Assembly (NCBI RefSeq): GCF_037081775.1
Contig: NZ_JBAMHQ010000001.1
Coordinates: 930,001-994,000, forward strand
From: Haladaptatus sp. ZSTT2
Lineage (GTDB): Archaea; Halobacteriota; Halobacteria; Halobacteriales; Halococcaceae
DNA length: 64,000 nucleotides
Reading direction: 5' to 3'
Shown here one piece after another: positions 9,153 through 17,182 of the stretch (position 1 is its first letter; the number at the start of each line of letters is the position of its first letter). The notes under the pieces are model-generated. The model did no database searches, had not been told where the DNA came from, and saw only the letters and a list, made by a program, of their open reading frames with translations. Made by a program: the position numbers and the translations under genes.

Positions 9153-10121
9153 ATGGTGCGGGTCTCGACCGGTGGTCGTCTCCACTTTGGCTTTAGCAAC
9201 CTCTCGCTTGCGCACGCGCGCCTCTACGGCGGCGTCGGCGTCACGCTCGCAGAGCCACGCGTGGTGGTCGAAGCCCACCCCGCAGACGGCGTTGTGTGTG
9301 ACCACCCGGTCGCCGCCCGCTACGCACAAGACGCAGTCGCCGTCCTCGGCGTGCCCGGCGCGCGCGTGACGGTACACGAAGAACTGCCCCGACACGTCGG
9401 TCTCGGGAGCGGCACACAGCTCGCGTTGGCGACGCTCAAAGCCGTCGCAGAGGCGAACGATCAGGAGATTTCCGTGCGCGAAGTTGCGCCGACGCTCGGC
9501 CGCGGCGGGCGCAGCGGCATCGGAGTGGCAGGTTTCGAGTCAGGTGGGTTCATTTTCGACGCCGGTCACCCGACGGAGCGATTCACGACAAATCGCCCGG
9601 CGGACGGCGAGTGGGACGTGCCCGCGGTTGCGGCGCGCCACGACATCCCCACAGACTGGCGGTTCGTCGTCGTGATTCCAGCCATCCCATCGGGGCGAAG
9701 CGGCGCGGACGAAGACGAGAGCATTCGGACGGTCGTCGAAGACGCAGACCCGATGCTCGCAGACGACATTTCGACCCAAATTGCCCGGCGCATCCTGCCC
9801 GCGGTCGCAGAGGGCGACTGGCGGACGTTTGGCTCGGCGGTGGCGACCATCAGCCGCCTCAATGGCGCGTGGTACGCAGACGAACAGGGCGGCGTGTTCC
9901 GCCCGCCCCTTGGGGAACTCGTGAATACGCTGACCGCGAGCGGCGCGGTGTCGGGCGCAGGCCAGTCGTCGTGGGGACCAGCAGTGTTCGGCGTGACCGA
10001 CCGCGACCACGCGGAAGCAGCCCGAAACGTGGCACACGAAGCGCTCGACGCGGTTTCGGTATCGGGCGAGGTGTTCGTCACCCGGGGTCGAAACGCTGGG
10101 GCGGACATTCATTCGGAGTAA
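9153..10121 (+). CDS. beta-ribofuranosylaminobenzene 5'-phosphate synthase-type GHMP-family protein
   Basis: GHMP-superfamily protein of 322 residues. It opens VRVSTGGRLHFGF and has the glycine-rich loop PRHVGLGSGTQLAL at about residues 84-97, then GRGGRSGIGVAGFESGG. These two motifs are characteristic of beta-RFAP synthase, which condenses p-hydroxybenzoate or p-aminobenzoate with PRPP in methanopterin biosynthesis. Haloarchaea do not generally make methanopterin as methanogens do, so the pathway here is uncertain; a related C1-carrier or phenol-ribosyl product is possible. The gene lies between a glycosyltransferase and a KaiC-like gene on the same strand. Confidence 0.8.
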   Translation: MVRVSTGGRLHFGFSNLSLAHARLYGGVGVTLAEPRVVVEAHPADGVVCDHPVAARYAQDAVAVLGVPGARVTVHEELPRHVGLGSGTQLALATLKAVAEANDQEISVREVAPTLGRGGRSGIGVAGFESGGFIFDAGHPTERFTTNRPADGEWDVPAVAARHDIPTDWRFVVVIPAIPSGRSGADEDESIRTVVEDADPMLADDISTQIARRILPAVAEGDWRTFGSAVATISRLNGAWYADEQGGVFRPPLGELVNTLTASGAVSGAGQSSWGPAVFGVTDRDHAEAARNVAHEALDAVSVSGEVFVTRGRNAGADIHSE

Positions 10122-10152
10122 CACGTAAGCGGGAGGCCTGCCATAGCCCGGT

Positions 10153-10989
10153 ATGAAGCGCATCCCCTTTGGCATCCCGCGGCTCGACTCCATCATCGAC
10201 GGTGGCGCACCCGCCGGGAGCGTCGTCTTGCTGTCTGGAGAAGCAGGGGCAGGGGCACGGGAGTTCATGTACACGAGCGCCGTGATGAACGGCCTCGCAG
10301 ACGGTGATACGGAACTGTTCGACCTCTACTACGGCGACGTGCAACCGGAAACGGTGTTTCCGGACGAAGTTCATTATCTGTCATTTACCGCAGACGAAGC
10401 CCAACTCACCCGTGAGATTGGGATGACCATCGACGAAGAAATCGTCGAACAGAGCGTCGAGGCAATTACGTTTCACGACCTCTCAGACGAGTATTTCAAC
10501 GAGAGCCAAGTGCCGAGAGAGTGGTACGCAGAGAAGGCGCTCTCAATCGAAGACCTCGGCACGTCACACGACTCAGAAGGCGTGCTTACGGCACTCTCCC
10601 ACTGCCTCGACCGCGTCGCAAGCGGCAACCTCGTCGTCATTGACTCGCTCACTGACCTCGTGAGCATCGTCTCCGACGAACGCCCGTGGGCTGACATCAC
10701 GCTGATAATTAAAGGCCTCCAGAAGGCAGCCTACCGGTGGGACGGCCTGATTCTCCTCTACATCAACGCAGAGACGATTCAGCCAGAAGAACACGAACAA
10801 CTGGTCGAAGCGACCGACGGGACGATGGAATTTACGTGGGAAACCGGCGGGTCGAGTCGGGCGCGAACCATGTTCGTCAAACAGTTCCGCGGCATCCTCC
10901 CACGGATTGAGGCTGAAAACATCGTTCGATTCGAAACTGAAATTAACGACTCCGGGTTCGACATTAGCAACGTGCAGAAAATCAGATAA
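10153..10989 (+). CDS. RAD55/KaiC-like RecA-superfamily protein with degenerate Walker A
   Basis: A 278-residue single RecA-fold protein of the archaeal RAD55/KaiC-like group. It opens IPFGIPRLDSIIDGG, the usual lead-in to the P-loop, but the P-loop reads GEAGAGAR at residues 29-36: the invariant Lys and Ser/Thr are Ala35 and Arg36. The Walker-B-like strand NLVVIDSLTDL is retained. The protein is therefore unlikely to hydrolyse ATP in the normal way and may be a regulatory or scaffolding paralogue. It begins 31 bases after the GHMP gene and precedes the RHH/zinc-ribbon gene on the same strand. Confidence 0.8.
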   Translation: MKRIPFGIPRLDSIIDGGAPAGSVVLLSGEAGAGAREFMYTSAVMNGLADGDTELFDLYYGDVQPETVFPDEVHYLSFTADEAQLTREIGMTIDEEIVEQSVEAITFHDLSDEYFNESQVPREWYAEKALSIEDLGTSHDSEGVLTALSHCLDRVASGNLVVIDSLTDLVSIVSDERPWADITLIIKGLQKAAYRWDGLILLYINAETIQPEEHEQLVEATDGTMEFTWETGGSSRARTMFVKQFRGILPRIEAENIVRFETEINDSGFDISNVQKIR

Positions 10990-11033
10990 GTTGGAAGGAA
11001 CGTTTATGGTGATTGTTCCGAAATCTGTACTGA

Positions 11034-11906
11034 ATGGAGGGTGAGGAATCGAGGGATGTGGCGGTGCGGATACCGGAGTCGCTTGACGAGTGGCTCACAG
11101 CAAAAACAGCGGCGCTTGGCGTCTCGCGTGAGACGCTCCTCGTCCAGTTGCTTGCGGCGTATCGGTTGACTGACGAAACCACCGCAGGTGACCTCAAAGC
11201 GGCGCTCGAACAACACGATGCAGTCGATAGCAACCAGCTTGCGGCAGTCGAGTCTGCGCTCACACAGAAAGTCGACACAGAAGTGGGCGAGCTAGACGAG
11301 AAGGTCAACTCGCTCATCGACGACGTACGAGCGCGAGTCATTCAGGTGAAAAAAGAGGCAGATTCGAAAGCAGAGAGCGACCACACGCACCCAGAACTCT
11401 CGACCGTCGAAACTCTCGAAGAGTCAGTAAACCGCCTCCAAGACGAAGTAGACCGGCTGGAAACCGCCGTAGACCACGAGGCGAGCACGCGCACGGACGA
11501 ACACACGGCGCTTCGTGAGCGTATCGACGACCTCGAATCGAAGCTCCAGACCGTTGCCCGCGTCACACTCGACATGCGCAACGTGGTGCGCACTGACGCA
11601 GAGCGCGCAGAGCGCGAGCGACTGCTTTCAACCCTCAGAGAGATTGCGACGGAGGAGGGCGTGCGCAACGCGAAGTGTGGCGCGTGTGGCGCGCCAATCG
11701 ACGTGGCGCTCCTCAATGACCCAACCTGTCCGGGCTGTGGCCACCTGTTCACCGACATTGAACCGGGGACGTGGCTCATTCGCTCGCCACGACTCGTGAA
11801 CACCCGCCCCGAACTCGAAGTCGGAGGCGACGAGGAGACCGACTTAGACGTGCTCGCGGAGGTCGTCGGCGAGGTCGAAGTCGCCCCCGGAGGTAACAAC
11901 CAATGA
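11034..11906 (+). CDS. ribbon-helix-helix / coiled-coil / zinc-ribbon protein
   Basis: Unrecognised 290-residue protein with three visible parts. Residues about 8-45 (VAVRIPESLDEWLTAKTAAL, then GVSRETLLVQLL) resemble a CopG/RHH DNA-binding unit. Residues about 50-205 are heptad-like, charged coiled coil. Residues 215-235 form a Cys4 zinc ribbon (C215, C218, C232, C235 in CGAC and CPGC). An acidic tail follows. A TATA-like CGTTTATGG is centred about 29 bases upstream of the ATG. The stop overlaps the next start by ATGA, implying translational coupling with the Cys4 protein at 11903. A DNA-linked regulatory or structural role is inference. Confidence 0.75.
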   Translation: MEGEESRDVAVRIPESLDEWLTAKTAALGVSRETLLVQLLAAYRLTDETTAGDLKAALEQHDAVDSNQLAAVESALTQKVDTEVGELDEKVNSLIDDVRARVIQVKKEADSKAESDHTHPELSTVETLEESVNRLQDEVDRLETAVDHEASTRTDEHTALRERIDDLESKLQTVARVTLDMRNVVRTDAERAERERLLSTLREIATEEGVRNAKCGACGAPIDVALLNDPTCPGCGHLFTDIEPGTWLIRSPRLVNTRPELEVGGDEETDLDVLAEVVGEVEVAPGGNNQ

Positions 11907-12274
11907 CGCGCGACGACCACGACATCTTCGACCAACTCGCAGCGGAGACGAGCCACGAGGTGAAAGACCCGCTTTCAGAACTCGGCGCCGAGTCGCTGCG
12001 TGACGAAGAAGCCAAAACACTCGCCGAGGACGACCTCTGGGACGCGCTCGCGGACACAGACGACATGACGATTACGAGCACAGCCGGCGAGGGCGAAGAG
12101 GCCATCGTGGAAAAACAGGACTTCTGTGAGTCCTGCGAGCACTTCACCGCACCGCCGGAGGTCGGCTGTACGAACGACGGGACGAAAATCGTCGAACAGA
12201 CCGACATGCGCCACTTCAAGGTGCGAAACTGCCCCGTCGTCGCCCAACGGCGCGAACTCGAAGAAGAGCGCTAA
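11903..12274 (+). CDS. small Cys4 protein translationally coupled to the RHH/zinc-ribbon gene
   Basis: A 123-residue acidic protein I do not recognise. The first 65 residues are Asp/Glu-rich and probably extended or helical. The C-terminal half has four cysteines, C75 and C78 (CESC), C89 and C110, spaced as a possible metal-binding knuckle. No signal or membrane segment. Its ATG overlaps the stop of the upstream gene (11903-11906), so stoichiometric co-expression is likely. Transcription factor S starts 33 bases downstream but has its own TATA-like element. A partner role for the RHH protein is inferred from coupling alone. Confidence 0.7.
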   Translation: MTRDDHDIFDQLAAETSHEVKDPLSELGAESLRDEEAKTLAEDDLWDALADTDDMTITSTAGEGEEAIVEKQDFCESCEHFTAPPEVGCTNDGTKIVEQTDMRHFKVRNCPVVAQRRELEEER

Positions 12275-12275
12275 C

Positions 12276-12284
12276 CCTTTTTTG
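12276..12284 (+). promoter_or_regulatory. TATA-like / T-rich element upstream of transcription factor S
   Basis: CCTTTTTTG is centred 27 bases before the ATG at 12307. It lies directly after the stop of the preceding gene, so the same run of T could act both as promoter element and as an oligo-T terminator for the upstream unit. Confidence 0.4.
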
Positions 12285-12306
12285 CGCAGAGCGACAACCC
12301 GCGTCC

Positions 12307-12627
12307 ATGCAATTTTGCGACGAGTGTGGCTCCATGATGCACGCAGACGGCGATGAGATGGTGTGCAAGAGCTGTGGCGCGCGCGTGCCAAAGGACAAAG
12401 AGGCCGCGAAAAGCTTCGTCAGCACGGAAAAGCAAACCTTCGACGACGTTATCGAAACCAGCGAAGAGGCCTCAGACGAGGGGAAACCAACCGCCAACGA
12501 AGAGTGCAAAAAGTGTGGGCACGACCGCGCGTGGTACACCATCAAGCAGACCGGGTCTGCTGACGAGCCACCGACGCGGTTTTTCAAGTGTATGGAATGC
12601 GGGCATCGGTGGCGAGGGTATAGCTGA
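12307..12627 (+). CDS. tfs: transcription factor S (TFIIS/RpoM-like)
   Basis: Archaeal RNA polymerase cleavage factor that rescues backtracked complexes. The 106-residue protein has two zinc ribbons: C4/C7 with C20/C23, and C67/C70 with C95/C98. The C-terminal ribbon has the acidic hairpin tip ADEPPT (Asp86, Glu87), the catalytic pair that stimulates transcript cleavage, and aromatic WYTIKQT. Length and spacing match archaeal TFS. It is located between the RHH/zinc-ribbon unit and a CBS protein and appears to have its own promoter. Confidence 0.95.
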   Translation: MQFCDECGSMMHADGDEMVCKSCGARVPKDKEAAKSFVSTEKQTFDDVIETSEEASDEGKPTANEECKKCGHDRAWYTIKQTGSADEPPTRFFKCMECGHRWRGYS

Positions 12628-12759
12628 GGGCAGGTGTCGAGTAGCCGACGCGATAGTTCGAGACACATCACGCCGATTGGATGACGTGCTGCGGGCCCGA
12701 GACTGGGTGGGCTCACGTGAAGCAAAACACCATTACCTCCCGTGTCCGTGGCTAGTGGT

Positions 12760-13134
12760 ATGGGTTCAACGGACAAGGTGACCGTCAGAGACGTGATGTC
12801 CACGCCGCTTGAGACGATTTCGAAGGGCGCAACGATTCGGGAAGCCGCCCAGCAGATGCGTGAAAAGGATATCAGTGCACTGGTCGTCGAGACCACTCCG
12901 CGAGCGATTATTAGCAGTACGGACGTGCTCGATGCCGTCGCGAGCGGGCGTGACATCTCGAAGCTAACCGTAGCTGACGTGATGACCACCAACGTCGAGA
13001 CGGCCACGCCAAACCTCTACATGGAAGAGGTTGCCGCGATGATGACCAGTTACGGTATCAAACACCTCCCGGTTGTTGACGACGACTACGTCGGAATGAT
13101 CTCCTCAACCGACGTCATGGCGTACCTCTCCTAA
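12760..13134 (+). CDS. two-CBS-domain protein
   Basis: A 124-residue stand-alone CBS-pair (Bateman module). The first CBS begins VTVRDVMSTPLETISKGATI and the second VADVMTTNVETATPNLYM, ending HLPVVDDDYVGMISSTDVMA. Such modules bind adenosine nucleotides or related ligands and sense energy or redox state. I choose ATG 12760; the open frame reaches a GTG at 12742, but the sequence before 12760 is not CBS-like and CATTACC lies about 28 bases upstream of 12760. No effector domain is attached, so the target is unknown. Confidence 0.88.
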   Translation: MGSTDKVTVRDVMSTPLETISKGATIREAAQQMREKDISALVVETTPRAIISSTDVLDAVASGRDISKLTVADVMTTNVETATPNLYMEEVAAMMTSYGIKHLPVVDDDYVGMISSTDVMAYLS

Positions 13135-13170
13135 GCAACGTAGCAGTCAAGATATGGGAAGCGAGCAGGT

Positions 13171-14331
13171 TCACAACTGGACGACGAGGCCCTCACGGGC
13201 TCGTTCGTACGTCGTCTCGAATGGGTCGGTGCGGTCGCGGAGCGTCTCTCGCAGCCACGCAGCCTCGTCCTCGGTCGTCGGTCTGACCCCGTCGTCGATG
13301 TGGAACGGGACGAGCCGTATCTTTTCGAATTCCCCGTCGATGAGCGTGACTTCGAACAGGTAGCTCTTGTCGTTACCCAGGTCGTCTTTGATACCGAAAT
13401 CGTCCACAAGGTCGCCGGTATCGTGGAGGATGACGCCGTCTTCGTACTGTTCTATCGCTTGAACCACGTGTGCGCTGTGCCCGTGGACGAGGTCAACGCC
13501 GCGGTCTACGAGCCAGTGGCCGAACTCAACCAGTCGGTCGCGGGGACGTTCGATCCAGTTTTCGCCCCAGTGGACGGACGCGACGAGGATATCCGGATCC
13601 GTTGCTTTCGCTCGCTCTATTGCGTCACCGACGACGCGCTGAGTTTCCGGACCGTCGTAGTTCCGAGAAATCCAGGCGATTCCGGGTCGATCCTCAGTCG
13701 CCGCGTAAAATTCGTACTCGTCTGAAAACGAGATAGCGGCGACATCGAGGCCGCCGACCGAAAACGTCGCGGGTGCGCGCGCAGCCGCCGCGTTTTCGCC
13801 AGTGCCCGCGTGTTCGATACCACCTGCATCGAGTGCGTCGATTGTGTCGGTGAGGGCAACCGCGCCGAAATCCATCGCGTGATTGTTGGCGAGCGAGGCG
13901 AACGTAACGTTCCCGGCGTTGAGCGCGGGAACCGCCCACGCTGGATCCCCGCGAAAGTGGTAGGTGCGGTCGGGAAATCGTTCTCCACGCGTCGAGAGAC
14001 AGCATTCGAGGTTACAGAAAACGCCGTCGAGCGACTGGAGTCTGGGCTGGAAGTCACCCCAGATAGTCGCCGGGTCAACGTCTTCGTCGCCATAAATTCC
14101 GTTGAGCGATCGTCCGACCATCGTGTCCCCGCCGAATCCAATGGTCGTTTTTCGGTGTGCAGTCGTCGTCGAGTCGACAGTGGTAGCCGGGGTGGTGGTC
14201 GACTCGGAGGTGGGAGGGGCGTCGGCCCCAGTGGGCATCTCGGATGGGGGCGAGTCAGTGCTCGTTCCGATGCAGCCTCCGAACGCCACCACGCCCATCG
14301 CTGAGAGGAATGCGCGTCGATTCCGCTTCAT
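13171..14331 (-). CDS. CapA-family (poly-gamma-glutamate-synthesis-type) metallophosphatase-like lipoprotein
   Basis: Exported protein of 386 residues. The N-terminus KRNRRAFLSAMGVVAFGGC is a Tat-type signal (RRAFL) with a lipobox ending in Cys20, followed by a Ser/Thr-rich spacer. The mature domain has CapA/PgsA features: TTIGFGGDTMVGR, VFCNLECCLS, FASLANNHAMDFG (NNH) and VASVHWGENW, with VDLVHGHSAHVVQ. This fold is related to metallophosphoesterases. In bacteria CapA supports polyglutamate capsule anchoring; no capBC partners occur here, so the substrate is open. CTAAATAC about 30 bases upstream on the minus strand is a likely TATA box. Confidence 0.85.
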   Translation of the reverse strand: MKRNRRAFLSAMGVVAFGGCIGTSTDSPPSEMPTGADAPPTSESTTTPATTVDSTTTAHRKTTIGFGGDTMVGRSLNGIYGDEDVDPATIWGDFQPRLQSLDGVFCNLECCLSTRGERFPDRTYHFRGDPAWAVPALNAGNVTFASLANNHAMDFGAVALTDTIDALDAGGIEHAGTGENAAAARAPATFSVGGLDVAAISFSDEYEFYAATEDRPGIAWISRNYDGPETQRVVGDAIERAKATDPDILVASVHWGENWIERPRDRLVEFGHWLVDRGVDLVHGHSAHVVQAIEQYEDGVILHDTGDLVDDFGIKDDLGNDKSYLFEVTLIDGEFEKIRLVPFHIDDGVRPTTEDEAAWLRETLRDRTDPFETTYERAREGLVVQL

Positions 14332-14503
14332 TCAGTTGTTGGTTCAGTGTCATGTTCTAAATACCTGACGGCGTGAATGCGTAAATAACTGCCCACCAAC
14401 TGTCCGTAACTGCCCGCGACGACACTGCTTTGCTGGGTCGGTGAGGTTGTGAGAGGGTGTTTATTGCGAAAAAGACTTCCCCACCACTCTCCGAACCCCA
14501 GTC

Positions 14504-15013
14504 GTGAGTACAGACGCGCGACGAGTCGAGGTGCATCCGGGCTGTGAGGCGGTCGTGGACTTCGACCCCTCGCTCACCTTCGAGTGCGTAGAGGAGTGTA
14601 CGTGGTGTTGTACCCACGGCGTGCTCCTCTACGAGCCGGACTTTTTCGAACTCGCGAAGCACGCCGACTTGAACGAGGCGACGACGACGTTCCGGGGGGA
14701 GAACTTCGTCAAGCGCGAGCAGAAAAATCGCGAGGAACACGTAAACGAGGAGGGCCAAGCCTGCTTTTTCCTGCGCGACGACGGTCTTTGTGAACTCCAC
14801 TTAGAGCACGATTGGAAGCCAGCGCGGTGTTCGGTGTTTCCCCTGCAAGTGACGGTCGAAGACGGCGAGATTCACGTGTCAGTGCGCGAGTCGGCCCACG
14901 AACACTGCGAGGGACTCGACGTGAGCGAGCGGAAGGTTATCGACAATTTGGATGCGTTCTTGCCGCAGGTGCTCTGGGAACTCGACGACCCGGACACGCT
15001 GAAGGAACTCTGA
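14504..15013 (+). CDS. YkgJ-type cysteine-cluster protein
   Basis: A 169-residue soluble protein of the YkgJ/UPF0153 cysteine-cluster group, likely binding a zinc ion or iron-sulfur cluster. It contains ECVEECTWCCTHG near residues 27-39, then ACFFLRDDGLCELH (about 88-101) and KPARCSVFPL. The Cx3CxxCC arrangement with the later CxFL and CxxFPL motifs defines the family. It starts at GTG 14504 since no in-frame ATG is available upstream. The function of the family is unproven. The gene converges with the membrane protein gene at 15015, with one base between stops. Confidence 0.8.
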   Translation: MSTDARRVEVHPGCEAVVDFDPSLTFECVEECTWCCTHGVLLYEPDFFELAKHADLNEATTTFRGENFVKREQKNREEHVNEEGQACFFLRDDGLCELHLEHDWKPARCSVFPLQVTVEDGEIHVSVRESAHEHCEGLDVSERKVIDNLDAFLPQVLWELDDPDTLKEL

Positions 15014-15014
15014 T

Positions 15015-15431
15015 TTAGAACAGGAGGTGGGTTTCGAACCCAAGGACGATTGCGTAGTTAGTGAGTGTGATGCCCAGATATGCGATTACCAGCGGGAGGA
15101 GTGATTCGCTCCGTTGGTAGGTGGAAGCCACGAGTGCGAACACCGTGAGTTCGAGCGCGAAGAGGTCGATTCGAAAGGGGAGTGAAAACCCGCTCAGAAC
15201 GTCTCGCCTCGACGCATACGCCGCGAGGAACACGATGCATCCGGTGAGGCATATGAATCCCATGCCAAAACCGCCGGCCACCGACGCAGAGCCAAGCAGT
15301 GTGGCGTGCGACTGGGCGCTCGCACGCAACCCCCGACGCCACAGATAGACCACGCTCAACGCTCCGCCAACGACGCTGAGTTCAACGAGAACTCGACGGA
15401 CTGAGCGAGAGGGCAGCGACCGGGTAGACAT
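15015..15431 (-). CDS. four-helix membrane protein of unknown function
   Basis: A 138-residue protein with a basic N-terminus (RSLPSRSVRRVL) and four hydrophobic stretches, near 14-30, 46-70 (GGFGMGFICLTGCIVFLAAY), 85-103 and 110-132. Cys60 and Cys64 lie in the second helix. I do not recognise the family. The promoter region immediately upstream (15440-15490) is strikingly AT-rich. It is the last gene of a minus-strand pair with the ZIP transporter, though 89 bases and the AT-rich tract separate them, so it is probably transcribed independently. Confidence 0.6.
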   Translation of the reverse strand: MSTRSLPSRSVRRVLVELSVVGGALSVVYLWRRGLRASAQSHATLLGSASVAGGFGMGFICLTGCIVFLAAYASRRDVLSGFSLPFRIDLFALELTVFALVASTYQRSESLLPLVIAYLGITLTNYAIVLGFETHLLF

Positions 15432-15439
15432 GAAACATG

Positions 15440-15490
15440 TAAGTATCCAAAATATTTAAATTAATATGTATATCATAAATTTTGTAATGT
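15440..15490 (-). promoter_or_regulatory. AT-rich promoter region
   Basis: A block of almost pure A/T (including AAAATATTTAAATTAATATG) lies directly upstream of the minus-strand gene starting at 15431. It contains several overlapping TATA-like elements on both strands and contrasts sharply with the GC-rich surroundings. Confidence 0.5.
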
Positions 15491-15520
15491 TTCGAGATAC
15501 ACGAGGGTGAGAAGCCAAAC

Positions 15521-16366
15521 TTACGCGACCGCAAGCCACGCGAGGAGCACCGCGAACGCGCCGAGTGAGGTGCTGACGACGGCGTGTACCCGCAGTCGGT
15601 CGAGCAGTGCGTGGGCGTCGTCGGTGAGTTGGGCGACTTCACCGACCTCGCCGCCGACCTCACAGCGGGGGAGGAAGTCCATAGCGATGTGGAGGAAGAT
15701 GCCGGCGGCGAAGCCGAACACGGCGGCGTTCAGTTGGGCGGAAGCGGGGAGAGAGACCAATCCGGAGAGGATGGCGGTGATGCCGACGCCCGCTGCCGGG
15801 AGCAAAATAATTGAAGTGGATTTGTCGTTCGAGGCGAGGCGGCGGGCGGCGGCGTACCCGGCGGGGCCTTTGTGCGAGACGATGGCGAGCCCAAGGACGA
15901 GGCCGAGTTCGGGGAGCGTCGCGTAGACGACGCCGATGATGATGCCCGCGGTGAGCGAGTGGGCGGTCAGGTGGGCCGTCGTCGCGTCGAAGGGCAGGTC
16001 GAGGTGGGCGAGGCGGTGGCCAATCGTATGGGAGGCGAAGCCGAGGAGGATACCCGCGGCGACGCCGAAGCCGCCGACCTTGGGGTCGAAGCCGAACGCT
16101 TGCGGGAGGAGAAAGACGGCGGCGCTCGTGACCATCGCGCCCGCGGCGAGGCCGTACCCCCAGACGAGGCGGCCGGCGTGTTTCGAGGCGGCGGCGCGCT
16201 TGCCCGGGATTGCGGCACCGGCCATTGCGATGAAGGCGACCCACCCGATGGTGAGCACCTTCCAGAGGCCCGCCGAGACGGCGAGCCCGGAGAGGACGAC
16301 GAACGCGAGCACACCGGCGTACCCGACATAGGTGCGAGCGGGCGCGGAGGCTCCGGGCTGAGACAT
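15521..16366 (-). CDS. ZIP-family divalent metal transporter
   Basis: Polytopic membrane protein of 281 residues with about eight hydrophobic segments. The family signature is in the middle: HSLTAGIIIGVVYATLPELG followed by VSHKGPAGYAAA, corresponding to the HSxxxG of helix IV and the SHKxPxG of helix V that line the metal path. A further His-containing helix reads FAAGIFLHIAMDFLPR near the C-terminus. ZIP proteins import zinc, iron or manganese. A minus-strand TATA-like CTTATTAATTA is centred about 28 bases upstream of the ATG. The metal cannot be inferred. Confidence 0.82.
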   Translation of the reverse strand: MSQPGASAPARTYVGYAGVLAFVVLSGLAVSAGLWKVLTIGWVAFIAMAGAAIPGKRAAASKHAGRLVWGYGLAAGAMVTSAAVFLLPQAFGFDPKVGGFGVAAGILLGFASHTIGHRLAHLDLPFDATTAHLTAHSLTAGIIIGVVYATLPELGLVLGLAIVSHKGPAGYAAARRLASNDKSTSIILLPAAGVGITAILSGLVSLPASAQLNAAVFGFAAGIFLHIAMDFLPRCEVGGEVGEVAQLTDDAHALLDRLRVHAVVSTSLGAFAVLLAWLAVA

Positions 16367-16405
16367 GTTGTTAACGCAGTGGTTGTAATTAATAAGTTCG
16401 TCGGT

Positions 16406-17095
16406 TCACCGGGTTGCGCGCTTCCAGTCACCGAGGCCGACGATTTTCCCATCTACTGCTTCCGCTGGGCAGTCGGTCGCAGCCCAGTAGAACATCGGCG
16501 CGACCGTTTCGGGCGACCGGCCGGTATCTGAGAGCGCTGTTTCGACCGCACCGGGGTCGACAATCCCCACGGGCTGGTCGAGTTCGGCGGCGAATCCCTG
16601 TACGAGCGCTTCGGCGGCTGCCTTCGAGATGGCGTAGCTGCCGTACCCCGGTGTATACTCACGCGCCACCGACCCGGAAGTGACGAGAATGCGGGCGTCG
16701 GAAGCGAGGTGCGGGAGGGCTTCGCGGATGGTCGAGAACACGCCACGGGCGTTCGTCCGGAGATGGTCGTCAAAGGCGGCGTAGGACGCTTCGGTGAGTG
16801 GCGTTTCGCCGGGCGTGCCGTGATACACACCGGCGTTTGCGACGACGCAGTCGATGTCGCCGTTCACCCGGGCGGCCGTTTCCATCAGAAACTCCACGTC
16901 GAACTCGTCGCGCACGTCCGCTCGCTGCGTGGTCACGCCACCCGACGCGTCTGCGAGGTCGGAAGCGAGCGACGAGAGTGCGTCTGCGTCGCGCCCAGCG
17001 GCGACGACGTGTGCGCCTTCGGTGGCGAACGTGCGCGCGACCGCCCGCCCGATGCCACGGGTTGCGCCGGTGATGACTGCCGTGTACTCCTCCAT
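16406..17095 (-). CDS. short-chain dehydrogenase/reductase (classical SDR)
   Basis: NAD(P)-dependent oxidoreductase of 229 residues. The N-terminus TAVITGATRGIGR has TGxxxGIG; VVANAGVYHG is the NNAG-type motif; catalytic residues are in VTSGSVAREYTPGYGSYAISKAA (Ser, then YAISK as YxxxK). The C-terminus GIVDPGAVET is the PG motif. ATG 17095 is chosen over the longer frame to 17194 because it gives the family N-terminus and CCTTAATG lies 25 bases upstream. The substrate is unknown. It diverges from crtD, so their promoters share the 87-base gap. Confidence 0.88.
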   Translation of the reverse strand: MEEYTAVITGATRGIGRAVARTFATEGAHVVAAGRDADALSSLASDLADASGGVTTQRADVRDEFDVEFLMETAARVNGDIDCVVANAGVYHGTPGETPLTEASYAAFDDHLRTNARGVFSTIREALPHLASDARILVTSGSVAREYTPGYGSYAISKAAAEALVQGFAAELDQPVGIVDPGAVETALSDTGRSPETVAPMFYWAATDCPAEAVDGKIVGLGDWKRATR

Positions 17096-17152
17096 ACCGA
17101 TGCGTGCGAACCCGGGCATTAAGGCGATTTCCCTGTCTCGTTGGGGTGGTTC

Positions 17153-17158
17153 CTTATC
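17153..17158 (+). promoter_or_regulatory. TATA-like box of the crtD-lyeJ-cruF operon
   Basis: CTTATC is centred 27 bases before the crtD ATG at 17183. It supports that start against the open upstream frame and suggests a leaderless message for the operon. Confidence 0.5.
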
Positions 17159-17182
17159 ATCGTAGAACATGTAGAGTATCTC

